A DNA stretch of 55,166 nucleotides from Thiohalocapsa sp. Its GTDB lineage: Bacteria; Pseudomonadota; Gammaproteobacteria; Chromatiales; Chromatiaceae. The position numbers and the translations under genes were made by a program. Shown in pieces: positions 29,569 to 37,969 of the stretch (positions are counted from its first letter, which is position 1; every line of letters begins with the position of its first letter). The stretch lies in the NCBI RefSeq assembly GCF_022340605.1, contig NZ_JAJDNQ010000157.1, positions 1 through 55,166 of the forward strand. Direction: 5' to 3'. A model generated the notes under the pieces. That model did no database searches and was not told the origin of the DNA. It saw only the letters and a program-made list of their open reading frames with translations.

Positions 29569-29988
29569 TCAGAAGGCGGGCAGACCGCTGTGCAGCAGCC
29601 AGACCTTGCGCCTGTCGTCCCAGCGCCAGTCCTGGCGGTCGATCACCTGCTTGACCCGCTGCTCATCCTCCAGCACATAGTCGACACGCACCAGCCTGAC
29701 GGCACGATGCTCCGGCGTGAGGGTGGCCGGACGGACCACCTCGATCCCGGTCACCCGCACGTTGCCGAGTGCGCTCGTGTCCAACCCGTTGCGGGCATCC
29801 GGGTCCAGAAACTCGACCGCCGTGTCCCAGTAGCCCCAGCGCAGCGCCTCGCGATAGCTGTCGGTGGTGTCGAGCAGGGCGCTCGCCTGCTTGTCCTGCC
29901 GCAGGGTGGCGCAGCCGGGCAGATCGGCCATTGGCAGTGCCAGCGCGGCGGCGAGCAGCAGGAGGGTGGGGCGGAGTAGACGCGGCAT
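29569..29988 (-). CDS. small predicted lipoprotein
   Basis: This 139-residue protein has a hydrophobic signal (LLLLAAALALPMA) and lipobox-like LPGC (C26). The mature part is about 110 residues with SYREALRWGYWDTAVEFLDP, VTGIEVVRPATLTPEHRAVRLVRVDYVLEDEQRVKQVIDRQDWRWDD, suggesting a small alpha+beta (NTF2-like) fold with a strand-rich second half. I do not recognise a named family with certainty. ATG 29988 is chosen because it begins the signal peptide; the frame is open further upstream but reads as Arg-rich noise. It probably heads the unit with the AI-2E permease. Confidence 0.75.
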   Translation of the reverse strand: MPRLLRPTLLLLAAALALPMADLPGCATLRQDKQASALLDTTDSYREALRWGYWDTAVEFLDPDARNGLDTSALGNVRVTGIEVVRPATLTPEHRAVRLVRVDYVLEDEQRVKQVIDRQDWRWDDRRKVWLLHSGLPAF

Positions 29989-30181
29989 GGCGGACGAAAG
30001 ACTGGGCTGGCGTGGTGGATGGGGTGCTGCGGCGCGCCCGCGGGGGCGCTGGGCCGGGCGGCGGCGAGTCATGATAAACCCCAGGTCCATACCGGCCAAA
30101 TGCCCCCTTTGGACACCGCTACGGGGCGCGCCGCGGCTGCGCTATCATCCCCAGCTTGCCCGCAACGACGACGCTACCGCC

Positions 30182-31432
30182 GTGCCCGACTCCCAGGACG
30201 ATCCCCACCAGACCGCATCGCCGCCAGAGCCCGCGTTGAGTGTCCGGGTGAACGGCGCCGAGGTGTACCTGCTCGGCACCGCCCACGTCTCCCGCGCGAG
30301 CGTGGCGCAGGTACGCGCGCTGCTCGCGCCCGCCGATGACGGTGCGCGGGGCTTCGACGCCGTGGCCGTGGAGCTCTGCCCGGGCCGCTTCGAGTCCCTG
30401 ACCGACCCGGACCGGCTGAACCGCATGGACCTGTTCGCGGTGATCCGCGAGCAGCGCGTCTACGTGGTGGCGGCCAGCCTGGCGCTGGCCGCCTACCAGC
30501 AGCGGCTCGCGGAACAGTTCGGCATCGAGCCCGGTGCCGAGCAGCGTGCCGCGATCGAGCTCGCCCATGAGCGCGGGCTGCCAGTGCTCTTGGTGGACCG
30601 CGACATCGGCGTCACGCTGCGCCGCGCCGCCGCCAACCTCGGCTGGTGGAAGCGGCTCAACCTGTTCGCCGGCCTGCTCGCCGGCATGCTGTCGCGCGAC
30701 GAGGTGAGCGAGGAGGAGATCGAGCGCCTGAAACAGGGCGACGTGCTAGAGACCACCTTCGCCGAGTTCGCCGAGGACCGCCGCGACCTCTACGTTCCCC
30801 TCATCAAGGAGCGCGACCAATACATGGCCGCACGGCTGCGCCAGGAGATCGCCGGCGGCGGCCATCGGCGGGTGTTGGCAGTACTAGGCGCCGGCCACCT
30901 GGCGGGCGTCGCCGACGCGCTGGGCGCTGCCGCGGGCGCCCACGCTGATCCCGCCGCGACCATCGCCGCCCTCAGCCACGTGCCGGCGCGGTCGCGGCTC
31001 TGGCGCACGCTGCCCTGGCTCCTGGTGACGTCGATACTCGGCGTCTTCGTCTACGGCTTCACCCGCAGCCCGGCGCTCGGCTGGAACCTGGTCTGGGACT
31101 GGGTCGTCATCAATGGCGGGCTGTCGGCGCTCGGCGCCGTCATTGCCGCGGCGCACCCGCTGACGGTGCTGGTGTCCTTCTGCGCGGCGCCGCTGACCTC
31201 GCTCAACCCCACCATCGGTGCCGGCATGGTGGCCGGCGCCGCCGAGCTGATGCTGCGCCGGCCCAGCGTCGGCGACTTCGGCAGCCTGCGCGACGACGTC
31301 ACCACGCTGCGCGGCTGGTGGCGCAACCGCGTCTCCCACATCCTCACCGTCTTCATCCTGTCCAGCCTCGGCTCCGCCATCGGCACCTACGTCGCCGGCT
31401 TCCGCATCATTGGGCGGCTGGTGAGCGGCTAG
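30182..31432 (+). CDS. TraB/PrgY-family membrane protein
   Basis: This 416-residue protein has the TraB domain motif YLLGTAHVSRAS near the N-terminus, then ERGLPVLLVDRDIGVTLRRA and ERDQYMAARLRQEIAGGGHRRVLAVLGAGHLAGVADAL, i.e. the conserved GTAH, RDxxM and GAGHxxG patterns. The last 150 residues or so carry four to five TM helices (LPWLLVTSILGVFVYGF; VVINGGLSALGAVIAAAHPL; ILTVFILSSLGSAIGTYV). Enterococcal PrgY/TraB reduce peptide pheromone activity and Tiki is a related metalloprotease, but the function in Gammaproteobacteria is unknown. The start is uncertain: GTG 30182 fits the family but lacks a ribosome binding site. Confidence 0.85.
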   Translation: MPDSQDDPHQTASPPEPALSVRVNGAEVYLLGTAHVSRASVAQVRALLAPADDGARGFDAVAVELCPGRFESLTDPDRLNRMDLFAVIREQRVYVVAASLALAAYQQRLAEQFGIEPGAEQRAAIELAHERGLPVLLVDRDIGVTLRRAAANLGWWKRLNLFAGLLAGMLSRDEVSEEEIERLKQGDVLETTFAEFAEDRRDLYVPLIKERDQYMAARLRQEIAGGGHRRVLAVLGAGHLAGVADALGAAAGAHADPAATIAALSHVPARSRLWRTLPWLLVTSILGVFVYGFTRSPALGWNLVWDWVVINGGLSALGAVIAAAHPLTVLVSFCAAPLTSLNPTIGAGMVAGAAELMLRRPSVGDFGSLRDDVTTLRGWWRNRVSHILTVFILSSLGSAIGTYVAGFRIIGRLVSG

Positions 31433-31450
31433 CCGCCGTCCGTGTCCGCC

Positions 31451-31474
31451 GTGGGAGCGGCGTCCCCGCCGCGA
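31451..31474. repeat. family C REP hairpin
   Basis: GTGGGAGCGGCG followed by TCCCCGCCGCGA is the reference REP form, differing in one base from the copy at 38915-38938. It starts 19 nt after the TraB-family stop codon. Confidence 0.75.
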
Positions 31475-31562
31475 TCGGCGCCGCGCTCGCGCGTATCTGC
31501 GTCGGCTGAACAGCGCGCCCGTCCCGGCGCAGCGCGACAGCCCACCCAGGTGTGGCACTCTT

Positions 31563-31591
31563 GTGGGAGTGGCACTCTCGGTGCCGCGACC
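31563..31591. repeat. family C REP variant, inverted relative to 39059-39087
   Basis: This 29-nt copy (GTGGGAGTGGCAC...GGTGCCGCGACC) is the reverse complement of 39059-39087 with one mismatch. A further partial copy (AGTGGCGCTCCCAC) lies at about 31671-31684. The 452-nt gap 31433-31884 consists mainly of such repeats plus the family A element and holds no credible gene. Confidence 0.7.
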
Positions 31592-31728
31592 GGCGGCAAG
31601 GCAGCCCATCACGCCCCGAACAACCGCCGAGCGGCAGGCAGTCGCGCGGCCGCAATCGCGCCACAAAAAGCAGTGGCGCTCCCACGCCGGCGCGCCCAGA
31701 GCGGCCGGTATGGGCAGCCCTTATGGGA

Positions 31729-31840
31729 GGTCGGGTTAGCGATAGCGTACCCCGACGATGTGCGTCGGTGAGCCGAGTGTCGGGTTACGCTGCGCTAACC
31801 TGACTACGATCCGCTCGATTTCGGCGTTGCGAGCAATACT
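31729..31840. repeat. family A palindromic repeat, longest copy
   Basis: The left part (GGTCGGGTTAGCGATAGCG, from 31729) and right part (GTGTCGGGTTACGCTGCG, from 31778) are related arms enclosing GATGTGCGTCGGTGAGCC, followed by the CCGCTCGATTTCGGCG core (31811 onward). The left arm shares GGTCGGGTTAGCGATAGCGTA with 360-380. Confidence 0.75.
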
Positions 31841-31884
31841 TGACCCATTTCGAAGCGCGGTCCGCCGTTGCGGACCGCTGTGTC

Positions 31885-32472
31885 CTAGACCACACCCGCC
31901 GGCAGCGCTACATCCCGAATCAGGTTCAGCGCCGCGTCCAGGTGCTGGAAGGCATGGTCGCCGCCCGGAAAGGCCAGCACCCGCGCGCAGGCGCGGTACA
32001 GCGCCGCGGTGGCGCGCTGGTCGATGACCTCGTCGTCCAGGTCCAGCAGCAGGGTCGTCGGCGCGTTCAGGTTCGTGCAGGGTCGCACCGGCGCATAGCC
32101 GCGGGTCTGCTCCAGCACCTCGCGGGTCAGCAGGTAGCGCTCGCCGCCGGCGGTCACCTGCTCGCGCCCCACGTGGGCGCGGAGCTGCGCCCAGGGCCGC
32201 AGCGCCGGATTGATCATGAACAGGTGCGCGCAAGGCAGGCGGCCGATGAGCCAGCGGCCGTAGAAGCCGCCCATGGAGCTTCCCACCAGCACGGGCGGGC
32301 CGCTCTCCGCCAGGGTTTCGGCCAACATCGCCTCGAGCTGCGCCACCGCGGCGTCCGGGCGATGTGCCGGGTAATCCGGCGCCAGCACCGGCAGTGGTGC
32401 CAGTGCCTCGCGCAGGTGGGCTGCCTTGGCGGAGTTGCCGGAGCTGTTCAAGCCGTGCAGGTAGACAAGCAT
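31885..32472 (-). CDS. YqiA/YcfP-like alpha/beta-hydrolase (esterase)
   Basis: This 195-residue protein opens MLVYLHGLNSSGNSAKAAHL, the YqiA start, with nucleophile elbow GSSMGG (S66), acidic residue region LLDLDDEVID and catalytic His in FPGGDHAFQHLD. YqiA-type enzymes are small cytosolic carboxyl-esterases; the natural substrate is unknown. ATG 32472 gives the family N-terminus; an upstream in-frame ATG at 32517 would add 15 residues. It is divergent from the O-methyltransferase gene. Confidence 0.9.
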   Translation of the reverse strand: MLVYLHGLNSSGNSAKAAHLREALAPLPVLAPDYPAHRPDAAVAQLEAMLAETLAESGPPVLVGSSMGGFYGRWLIGRLPCAHLFMINPALRPWAQLRAHVGREQVTAGGERYLLTREVLEQTRGYAPVRPCTNLNAPTTLLLDLDDEVIDQRATAALYRACARVLAFPGGDHAFQHLDAALNLIRDVALPAGVV

Positions 32473-32623
32473 CTTGGGGTATCGCTGAGCGTCGGTACTT
32501 ATGGTGCAGTGCAGCATTGTACCGCGTGGCGCCACGCCGGGCCCGATCGCCTTGATGTCGGCGGCGGCTCCGCAATCTCCGAGAGAACCAGGGCGTGCGC
32601 GCCCGTCTGCACCGGAGCCCACC

Positions 32624-33271
32624 ATGTCCGACACCGTGCTGCCCGCGCTGTTGCAGTCCTATCTCGACACGTTGGTGCCCGAGCGGCCGCCGGAGCTGCG
32701 CGCCATGGAAGCGCGGGCTGCCGCCGAGGGCTTCCCCATCATCGGCCCCGCCTGCGGGCAGGTGTGCTATCTGGTGGCGCGCATGGTGCGCGCGCGCCGG
32801 GTGTTCGAGCTGGGCTCCGGCTTCGGCTACTCAACCGCCTGGTTCGCCCGCGCGCTACAGGAGACGCACGCGGACGGCGGCGAGGTGCACCACACCGTCT
32901 GGGACCCCGCCCTGTCCGACCAGGCGCGGCGCCACCTGGCAGCGCTCGGCCTCGACGCGCGGGTGCACTTCCACGTGGGCGAGGCGGTTGCGGCGCTGGC
33001 GGGCCAGCCGGGTGGGTTCGATCTCGTGTTCAGCGATATCGACAAGGAGGGCTATCCGGATTCGCTGCCCGTCATCGAGCGCCAGTTGCGCCCCGGCGGC
33101 GTGCTCATCGTCGACAACATGCTCTGGGGCAACCGCGTGCTGGACCCGCGGGCCAGCGATCCCGCCACTGAAGCCATCCGCCGCTTTACCCGGTCGATCG
33201 CCGACAGCCGCACCTGGAGCGGCAGCATACTTCCCATCCGCGACGGCCTGCTGCTCGCGCTCAGGACATGA
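32624..33271 (+). CDS. class I SAM-dependent O-methyltransferase (COMT-like)
   Basis: This 215-residue protein of the methyltransf_3 family has SAM motif I VFELGSGFGYST (60-71) and the metal-binding acidic segment FDLVFSDIDKEGYPDSLPVI, followed by LRPGGVLIVDNMLWGNRVLDP, the caffeoyl-CoA/catechol O-methyltransferase signature. It is cation-dependent by homology. The substrate is unknown; no biosynthetic cluster surrounds it. GGAG lies about 8 nt before ATG 32624. Confidence 0.9.
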   Translation: MSDTVLPALLQSYLDTLVPERPPELRAMEARAAAEGFPIIGPACGQVCYLVARMVRARRVFELGSGFGYSTAWFARALQETHADGGEVHHTVWDPALSDQARRHLAALGLDARVHFHVGEAVAALAGQPGGFDLVFSDIDKEGYPDSLPVIERQLRPGGVLIVDNMLWGNRVLDPRASDPATEAIRRFTRSIADSRTWSGSILPIRDGLLLALRT

Positions 33272-33317
33272 CGCCATGGGGCTATACTCCGGCCAAGCAT
33301 TGCGCCGGAGCACTCCA

Positions 33318-33584
33318 ATGGCCGACAAGCACTCGAGCCCCACCGACCGCGTCGAGGCCCTGTACCGGGAGCTGGTCACGCACTACGGCGGCGGCGACGA
33401 CCGCGAGCTGCGCGCCGCCGCCAAGCTGCTGCTCGTGGCACTCGCCAAGTTCCGCGCCCACGGCGGCCGCCGCTGGGCCGAGCTGCTGGACGAGTACGTC
33501 GACATCGTCAAGCACGACCCCGGGCGTCTGGAGCGCATGCTCCAGTCCAACAGCGGCACGTCCCCGGACGAGCTGCAGGCCTGA
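33318..33584 (+). CDS. small hypothetical protein (helical, charged)
   Basis: This 88-residue protein has a predicted all-helical pattern (TDRVEALYRELVTHYGGG, ELRAAAKLLLVALAKFRAHG, RWAELLDEYVDIVKHDPGRL). It follows the O-methyltransferase by 46 nt on the same strand. GGAG at 33307-33310 gives a 7-nt spacer to the ATG. I do not recognise the family. Regular amphipathic helices and a normal ribosome binding site argue that it is real. Confidence 0.6.
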   Translation: MADKHSSPTDRVEALYRELVTHYGGGDDRELRAAAKLLLVALAKFRAHGGRRWAELLDEYVDIVKHDPGRLERMLQSNSGTSPDELQA

Positions 33585-33591
33585 CCCGCGC

Positions 33592-33743
33592 CCTGGGGGC
33601 ACCGAGTCCTGGGGGCGCCGAGTTGTACTCGGCCCGGCCGCCGCCAGGCGGCCTGCTGGGATGCGCGTGCTGCCGGCAGCGGCCGGGCATTTGCGCTATC
33701 CAGCCCTCGCACACGCGCCGAGTGCAACTCGGCGGCCCCAAGG
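33592..33743. repeat. family D inverted-repeat element (MITE-like)
   Basis: The outer ends CCTGGGGGCGCCGAGTT (33608-33624) and AACTCGGCGGCCCCAAGG (33726-33743) are near-perfect inverted repeats. Each end contains its own perfect hairpin, GCCGAGT-TGT-ACTCGGC (33617-33633) and GCCGAGT-GCA-ACTCGGC (33717-33733), exactly 100 nt apart. The left end is partly duplicated (33592-33607). It has no coding capacity and fills most of the 334-nt gap before the mutarotase gene. Confidence 0.7.
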
Positions 33744-33918
33744 TGCCGATTACAACCCGGCGGTCCGGGGGGCGGTGGCCCCGGGGTGGGTGCCTGGCAG
33801 GTTGCGGGTATACTGCGCGTGCCCTCGCGGGTGCGGTTCAGGACGGCCGCGATCGACCCAATCTGACCTTAATCCATGCATCGACAACCAGCGGTCCCGT
33901 TGGCCGCTAGGAGCCCCC

Positions 33919-34875
33919 ATGGACATCGCGCAGGCGAACGAGGAGTTCGGCATCGCCGGTGTGCTCAGCATCTGCGACGGCCGCGGCGGTTTCCCGCTGA
34001 TCTGTATCGACAACGACCATGCCCGTGCCGAGATCTGCGGCTACGGTGGGCAGGTGCTCTGCTACCGGCCGGAAAGCGAAGCGCAGGACCTGTTGTTTCT
34101 GAGCGAGCACGCGTATTTCCAGCCCGGCAGGGCCATCAAGGGCGGCATGCCGGTGTGCTGGCCCTGGTTCGGCCCGGACCCGGAGCCGCGCGGCCGGCCC
34201 GACCACGGCTTCGTGCGCACCCGGCACTGGACGCTGTTGGGCACCGAATCCCGGGTGGACGGCAGCACCCGGGTGCGGCTCGGCTGCCGTGACGACGACA
34301 CCAGCCGCATCCTCTGGCCGCACAGCTTCGCGCTGGAGCTGGCCGTCACGGTGGGGCCGACGCTGGAGGTGGCCCTCATTACCCGCAACACCGGCGACAA
34401 GCCCATGACCATCACCCAGGCGCTGCACAGCTATTTCCGCGTCGGCGACGTGCGCCGCGCGCAGGTGCTGGGGCTGGCGGGCTATGAGTACATCGACAAG
34501 GTGGCGTCCATCACCAACCTGGATCGGCCCCCGGCGCCACCCGCGGCAGGCGAGGCCGTGGACGTGCGCATCAAGCAATCCGGCCCCATCAACTTCGACG
34601 GCCCGGTCAACCGCATCTACCTGGACACCGCCGAGCGGCTGGTCATCGACGACCCGGCGCTGGGCCGCCAGATCCACATCGACCGCGAGGGCAGCAACTC
34701 CGCCGTGGTCTGGAACCCCTGGGTGGAGCAGTCCCGGCACATGGGCGACTTCGGCGATGAGGAGTACCTGGGTATGGTCTGTGTCGAGACCACCAACGCC
34801 GCCGACGACGCCGTGACCATCGCTCCCGGCGACAGCCACCGCATGGCCAGCCGCTACGGGATCGTGCATGACTGA
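33919..34875 (+). CDS. yeaD: D-hexose-6-phosphate mutarotase
   Basis: This 318-residue aldose-1-epimerase superfamily protein of the YeaD type contains AIKGGMPVCWPWFGPDP (substrate-phosphate site region), RPDHGFVRTRHWTLL with catalytic His, QALHSYFRVGD with the second His, and WNPWVEQSRHMGDFGDEEYLGMVCVET with the Glu base near the C-terminus. It interconverts anomers of glucose-6-phosphate and related hexose phosphates. ATG 33919 has GGAG 5-8 nt upstream. It overlaps glnE by 8 nt. Confidence 0.93.
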   Translation: MDIAQANEEFGIAGVLSICDGRGGFPLICIDNDHARAEICGYGGQVLCYRPESEAQDLLFLSEHAYFQPGRAIKGGMPVCWPWFGPDPEPRGRPDHGFVRTRHWTLLGTESRVDGSTRVRLGCRDDDTSRILWPHSFALELAVTVGPTLEVALITRNTGDKPMTITQALHSYFRVGDVRRAQVLGLAGYEYIDKVASITNLDRPPAPPAAGEAVDVRIKQSGPINFDGPVNRIYLDTAERLVIDDPALGRQIHIDREGSNSAVVWNPWVEQSRHMGDFGDEEYLGMVCVETTNAADDAVTIAPGDSHRMASRYGIVHD

Positions 34876-37762
34876 TGGCCCCATCGCCGGCGGGCGGCCG
34901 GACGACGGCCATGCGGCGGACCGGCACTGGGCCGATTGGCTGCGCTGGGCGGCCGAGCAGGGCGTCTCCGTCCCCGAGGATGCCGAGTTTCACGCCGCCC
35001 GTGCGCGTGTCTGGGCGGCGAGCGACTTCGCCGCCGTCACCGCCGTGCGCAGCCCCGGCACGCTCGCGGCGCTGCTCGCCGACGGCGCGCTGGAGCGCGC
35101 GCCCGAGGCCGGCGAGTTGGATCGGCTGCTGGCCGAGGCGCTGGCGCCGTTGTTCCCGGACAGCCCCGACGAGCCCGGCCTGGCCCGCACCCTGCGCCGC
35201 TTCCGCCGCACGCAGATGCTGCGCATCGTCTGGCGCGACCTGTCCGGCTGGGCGACCCTGGACGAGACCCTGGAGAGCCTGAGCGCGCTGGCGGACGCCT
35301 GCGTGCAGCGCGCGCTGGACCTGGTCACGGCCTGGACCGAGGCGGAGCTAGGCGTGCCGCGGGACGCCGAGGGGCACCGCCAGCGCCTGCTGGTGCTGGG
35401 CATGGGCAAGCTCGGCGCGCGCGAGCTGAACCTGTCCTCGGACATCGACCTGATCTTCGCCTTCCCGCGCGGCGGCGAGACCAGCGGCGGGCCGCGCGTG
35501 CTCAGCAACGAGCAGTTCTTCACCCGGCTCGGCCAGCGGCTGGTCAAGGCCCTGGACGAGGTCACGGTGGACGGCTTCGTGTTCCGCGTGGACACCCGGC
35601 TGCGGCCCTTCGGCAGCGCCGGCCCCTTGGCCATGAGCTTCGATGCCATGGAGGGCTACTACCAGGCGCAGGCGCGCGAGTGGGAGCGCTACGCCATGAC
35701 CAAGGCGCGGGTCATCGCCGGGCCGCCGGGGCCGGCGGCGGAGCTGATGGCGGAGCTCAGGCCCTTTGTTTACCGCCGCTATCTGGACTTCGGCGCCATC
35801 GAGTCGCTGCGCTCGCTGAAGGTGATGATCGCCCGCGAGCTCAAGCGCAAGGGCATGGAGCACAACATCAAGCTCGGCCCGGGCGGCATCCGCGAGATCG
35901 AGTTCGTCGGCCAGTCGTTCCAGCTCATCCGCGGCGGCCGCGAGCCGGAGCTGCGTATCCGCGCCATCCAGCCGGTGCTGAAGCTGCTCGGCGACAAGGG
36001 TCTGCTGAGCCCCATCGACGTGGCCGCGCTCACCTCTGCCTATCGCTTCCTCCGGCTCACCGAGAACCGCCTCCAGGCGTGGCAGGACCGCCAGACCCAC
36101 GTCCTGCCGGACAAGCCGGAGGCCAGGCTCAGGCTCGCCCGCAGCATGGGCTTCGACGACTGGGCGGGCTTCGCGGCGGTGCTGGATGCGCACCGCCAGC
36201 GCGTGCAGCGCTGCTTCGAGGCCATCTTCGCCGAGCCCGGCGCCGGCCAGCACCCGCTGGCTGGCCTGTGGATCGGCCGCCCGGACCCGGCGGAGGCCGA
36301 GTCCCTGCTGGCCGCGCACGGCTTCGCCGACCCGGCGGAGGCCGCCGCGGCCATCGCCCGCTTCCGCGACGCCGCCAAGCGCCGGGGCCTGAGCACCCGC
36401 GCCGCCGAGCACCTGGACCTGGTGGTGCCGGTGCTGCTCGCCGCCGTCGCCGACAGCGACGACCCGGACCTGGCGCTGCCGCGGGTGCTGACGGTGGTGG
36501 AGTCCGTGCTCGGGCGCACCGCCTACCTGGCGCTGCTCTCCGAGCACCCGGACGCGCTGCGCCAACTAGTGCGGCTCAGCGCCAAGAGCCCGTGGTTCGC
36601 CGAGCGCACGGCGCGCCAGCCGCTGCTGCTGGACGAGCTGCTGGACCCGCGCCGACTGTTTGAGCCGCTGCGCCGCGCCGACCTGGAGCGCGAGCTGGAC
36701 GTGCTGCTCGACACGGTCGGCGACGACGACCTGGAGCAGCGCATGGAGCGGCTGCGCCAATTCGTGCAGGGCAACAAGCTGCGCACCGCGGCGGCAGACA
36801 TCACCGGCGTGATCCCGCTGATGGTGGTGAGCGACTACCTGACGGAGATCGCCGAGGTGGCCACCAGCCGCAGCCTCGCCATCGCCTTCGGCGACATCAG
36901 CGAGCGGCACGGCCGGCCGCCGGGGGCGGCGCTCGCCGAGCCTGGCTTCCTGGTGCTGGGCTACGGCAAGCTCGGCGGCATCGAGCTGGGCTACAACTCG
37001 GACCTGGACCTGGTGTTTCTTTACGACGAGGCCCTGGCCAATGTCGGCACCGAGCCCGATGCGGACGGACAGCGCCCCATCAGCGGCGCCCAGTTCTATG
37101 TGCGCCTGGCGCAGCGCATGATCCACATCATGACCACGCCGACGTATTCCGGCGTGCTCTACGAGATCGATGCACGGCTGCGCCCGGACGGCGACAAGGG
37201 CATGATCGCCCGCACACTGGCCTCCTTCGACAGCTACCAGCGCGAGGAGGCCTGGACCTGGGAGCACCAGGCGCTGGTGCGCGCGCGCCCGGTGGCTGGA
37301 GACAGGAGGCTCGCCGAGCGCTTTCGTAAGATTCGCGCCGCGATCCTCCGCCTGCCGCGCGAGCCCGGGAAGCTCCGCGCCGACGTGCGCGACATGCGCG
37401 ACAAGATGCGCGCGAGCCTGGATAAGACCCGCGACGACCGTTTCGACCTCAAACAGGGCCGTGGTGGTATTGCCGACATCGAGTTCATTGTTCAATACTC
37501 GGTGCTGCGCTGGGCCGCCGAGCACCCGGAGCTGACGGACTGGACCGACAACGTGCGCCTGCTCCAGACCCTGGACCATCTCGCGCTGCTGCCCGGCCAC
37601 GCCGCGGGTGAGCTCACCGAAGCCTACAAGGCCTTGCGCACGGCCTATCACCGCAACGCGTTGCAGGACACGCCGGGGGTTGTTCCGGATACGGAGCTCG
37701 TTGCCGAGCGTGATGCCGTGGCGGGGCTCTGGCGGCGGCTGATTGAAGCGGGCAGCGCCTAG
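34868..37762 (+). CDS. glnE: bifunctional glutamine synthetase adenylyltransferase/adenylyl-removase
   Basis: This 964-residue enzyme sets glutamine synthetase activity by adding or removing AMP in response to PII and glutamine. Both nucleotidyltransferase domains are intact: the N-terminal (adenylyl-removing) LGMGKLGARELNLSSDIDLIF with D192/D194, and the C-terminal (adenylylating) LGYGKLGGIELGYNSDLDLVF with D712/D714. GlnD-like regulatory helices lie between them and at the end (LKQGRGGIADIEFIVQY). Length is standard. The ATG lies inside the end of the mutarotase gene, implying coupling between a sugar-phosphate gene and a nitrogen regulator. Confidence 0.96.
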   Translation: MTDGPIAGGRPDDGHAADRHWADWLRWAAEQGVSVPEDAEFHAARARVWAASDFAAVTAVRSPGTLAALLADGALERAPEAGELDRLLAEALAPLFPDSPDEPGLARTLRRFRRTQMLRIVWRDLSGWATLDETLESLSALADACVQRALDLVTAWTEAELGVPRDAEGHRQRLLVLGMGKLGARELNLSSDIDLIFAFPRGGETSGGPRVLSNEQFFTRLGQRLVKALDEVTVDGFVFRVDTRLRPFGSAGPLAMSFDAMEGYYQAQAREWERYAMTKARVIAGPPGPAAELMAELRPFVYRRYLDFGAIESLRSLKVMIARELKRKGMEHNIKLGPGGIREIEFVGQSFQLIRGGREPELRIRAIQPVLKLLGDKGLLSPIDVAALTSAYRFLRLTENRLQAWQDRQTHVLPDKPEARLRLARSMGFDDWAGFAAVLDAHRQRVQRCFEAIFAEPGAGQHPLAGLWIGRPDPAEAESLLAAHGFADPAEAAAAIARFRDAAKRRGLSTRAAEHLDLVVPVLLAAVADSDDPDLALPRVLTVVESVLGRTAYLALLSEHPDALRQLVRLSAKSPWFAERTARQPLLLDELLDPRRLFEPLRRADLERELDVLLDTVGDDDLEQRMERLRQFVQGNKLRTAAADITGVIPLMVVSDYLTEIAEVATSRSLAIAFGDISERHGRPPGAALAEPGFLVLGYGKLGGIELGYNSDLDLVFLYDEALANVGTEPDADGQRPISGAQFYVRLAQRMIHIMTTPTYSGVLYEIDARLRPDGDKGMIARTLASFDSYQREEAWTWEHQALVRARPVAGDRRLAERFRKIRAAILRLPREPGKLRADVRDMRDKMRASLDKTRDDRFDLKQGRGGIADIEFIVQYSVLRWAAEHPELTDWTDNVRLLQTLDHLALLPGHAAGELTEAYKALRTAYHRNALQDTPGVVPDTELVAERDAVAGLWRRLIEAGSA

Positions 37763-37969
37763 CGCCCTAGTGTCTAGCGCCGAGGGCTCAGCGCCGGCGA
37801 CGCGAGAGATCGCCCCTGCCGCAGCCGCGGGCCATGTCACGGGATTGCGCTGGGCTCGCGTCGTGTGGCCGCCAGGGTGCTGGCTCATGCCGCACTTCTG
37901 GAGATCCATCTACAGTACAAACGGCCCTTGGCCCTTGCGCCTCGGCCCTTCTTTCGCAGGAGAATGACA

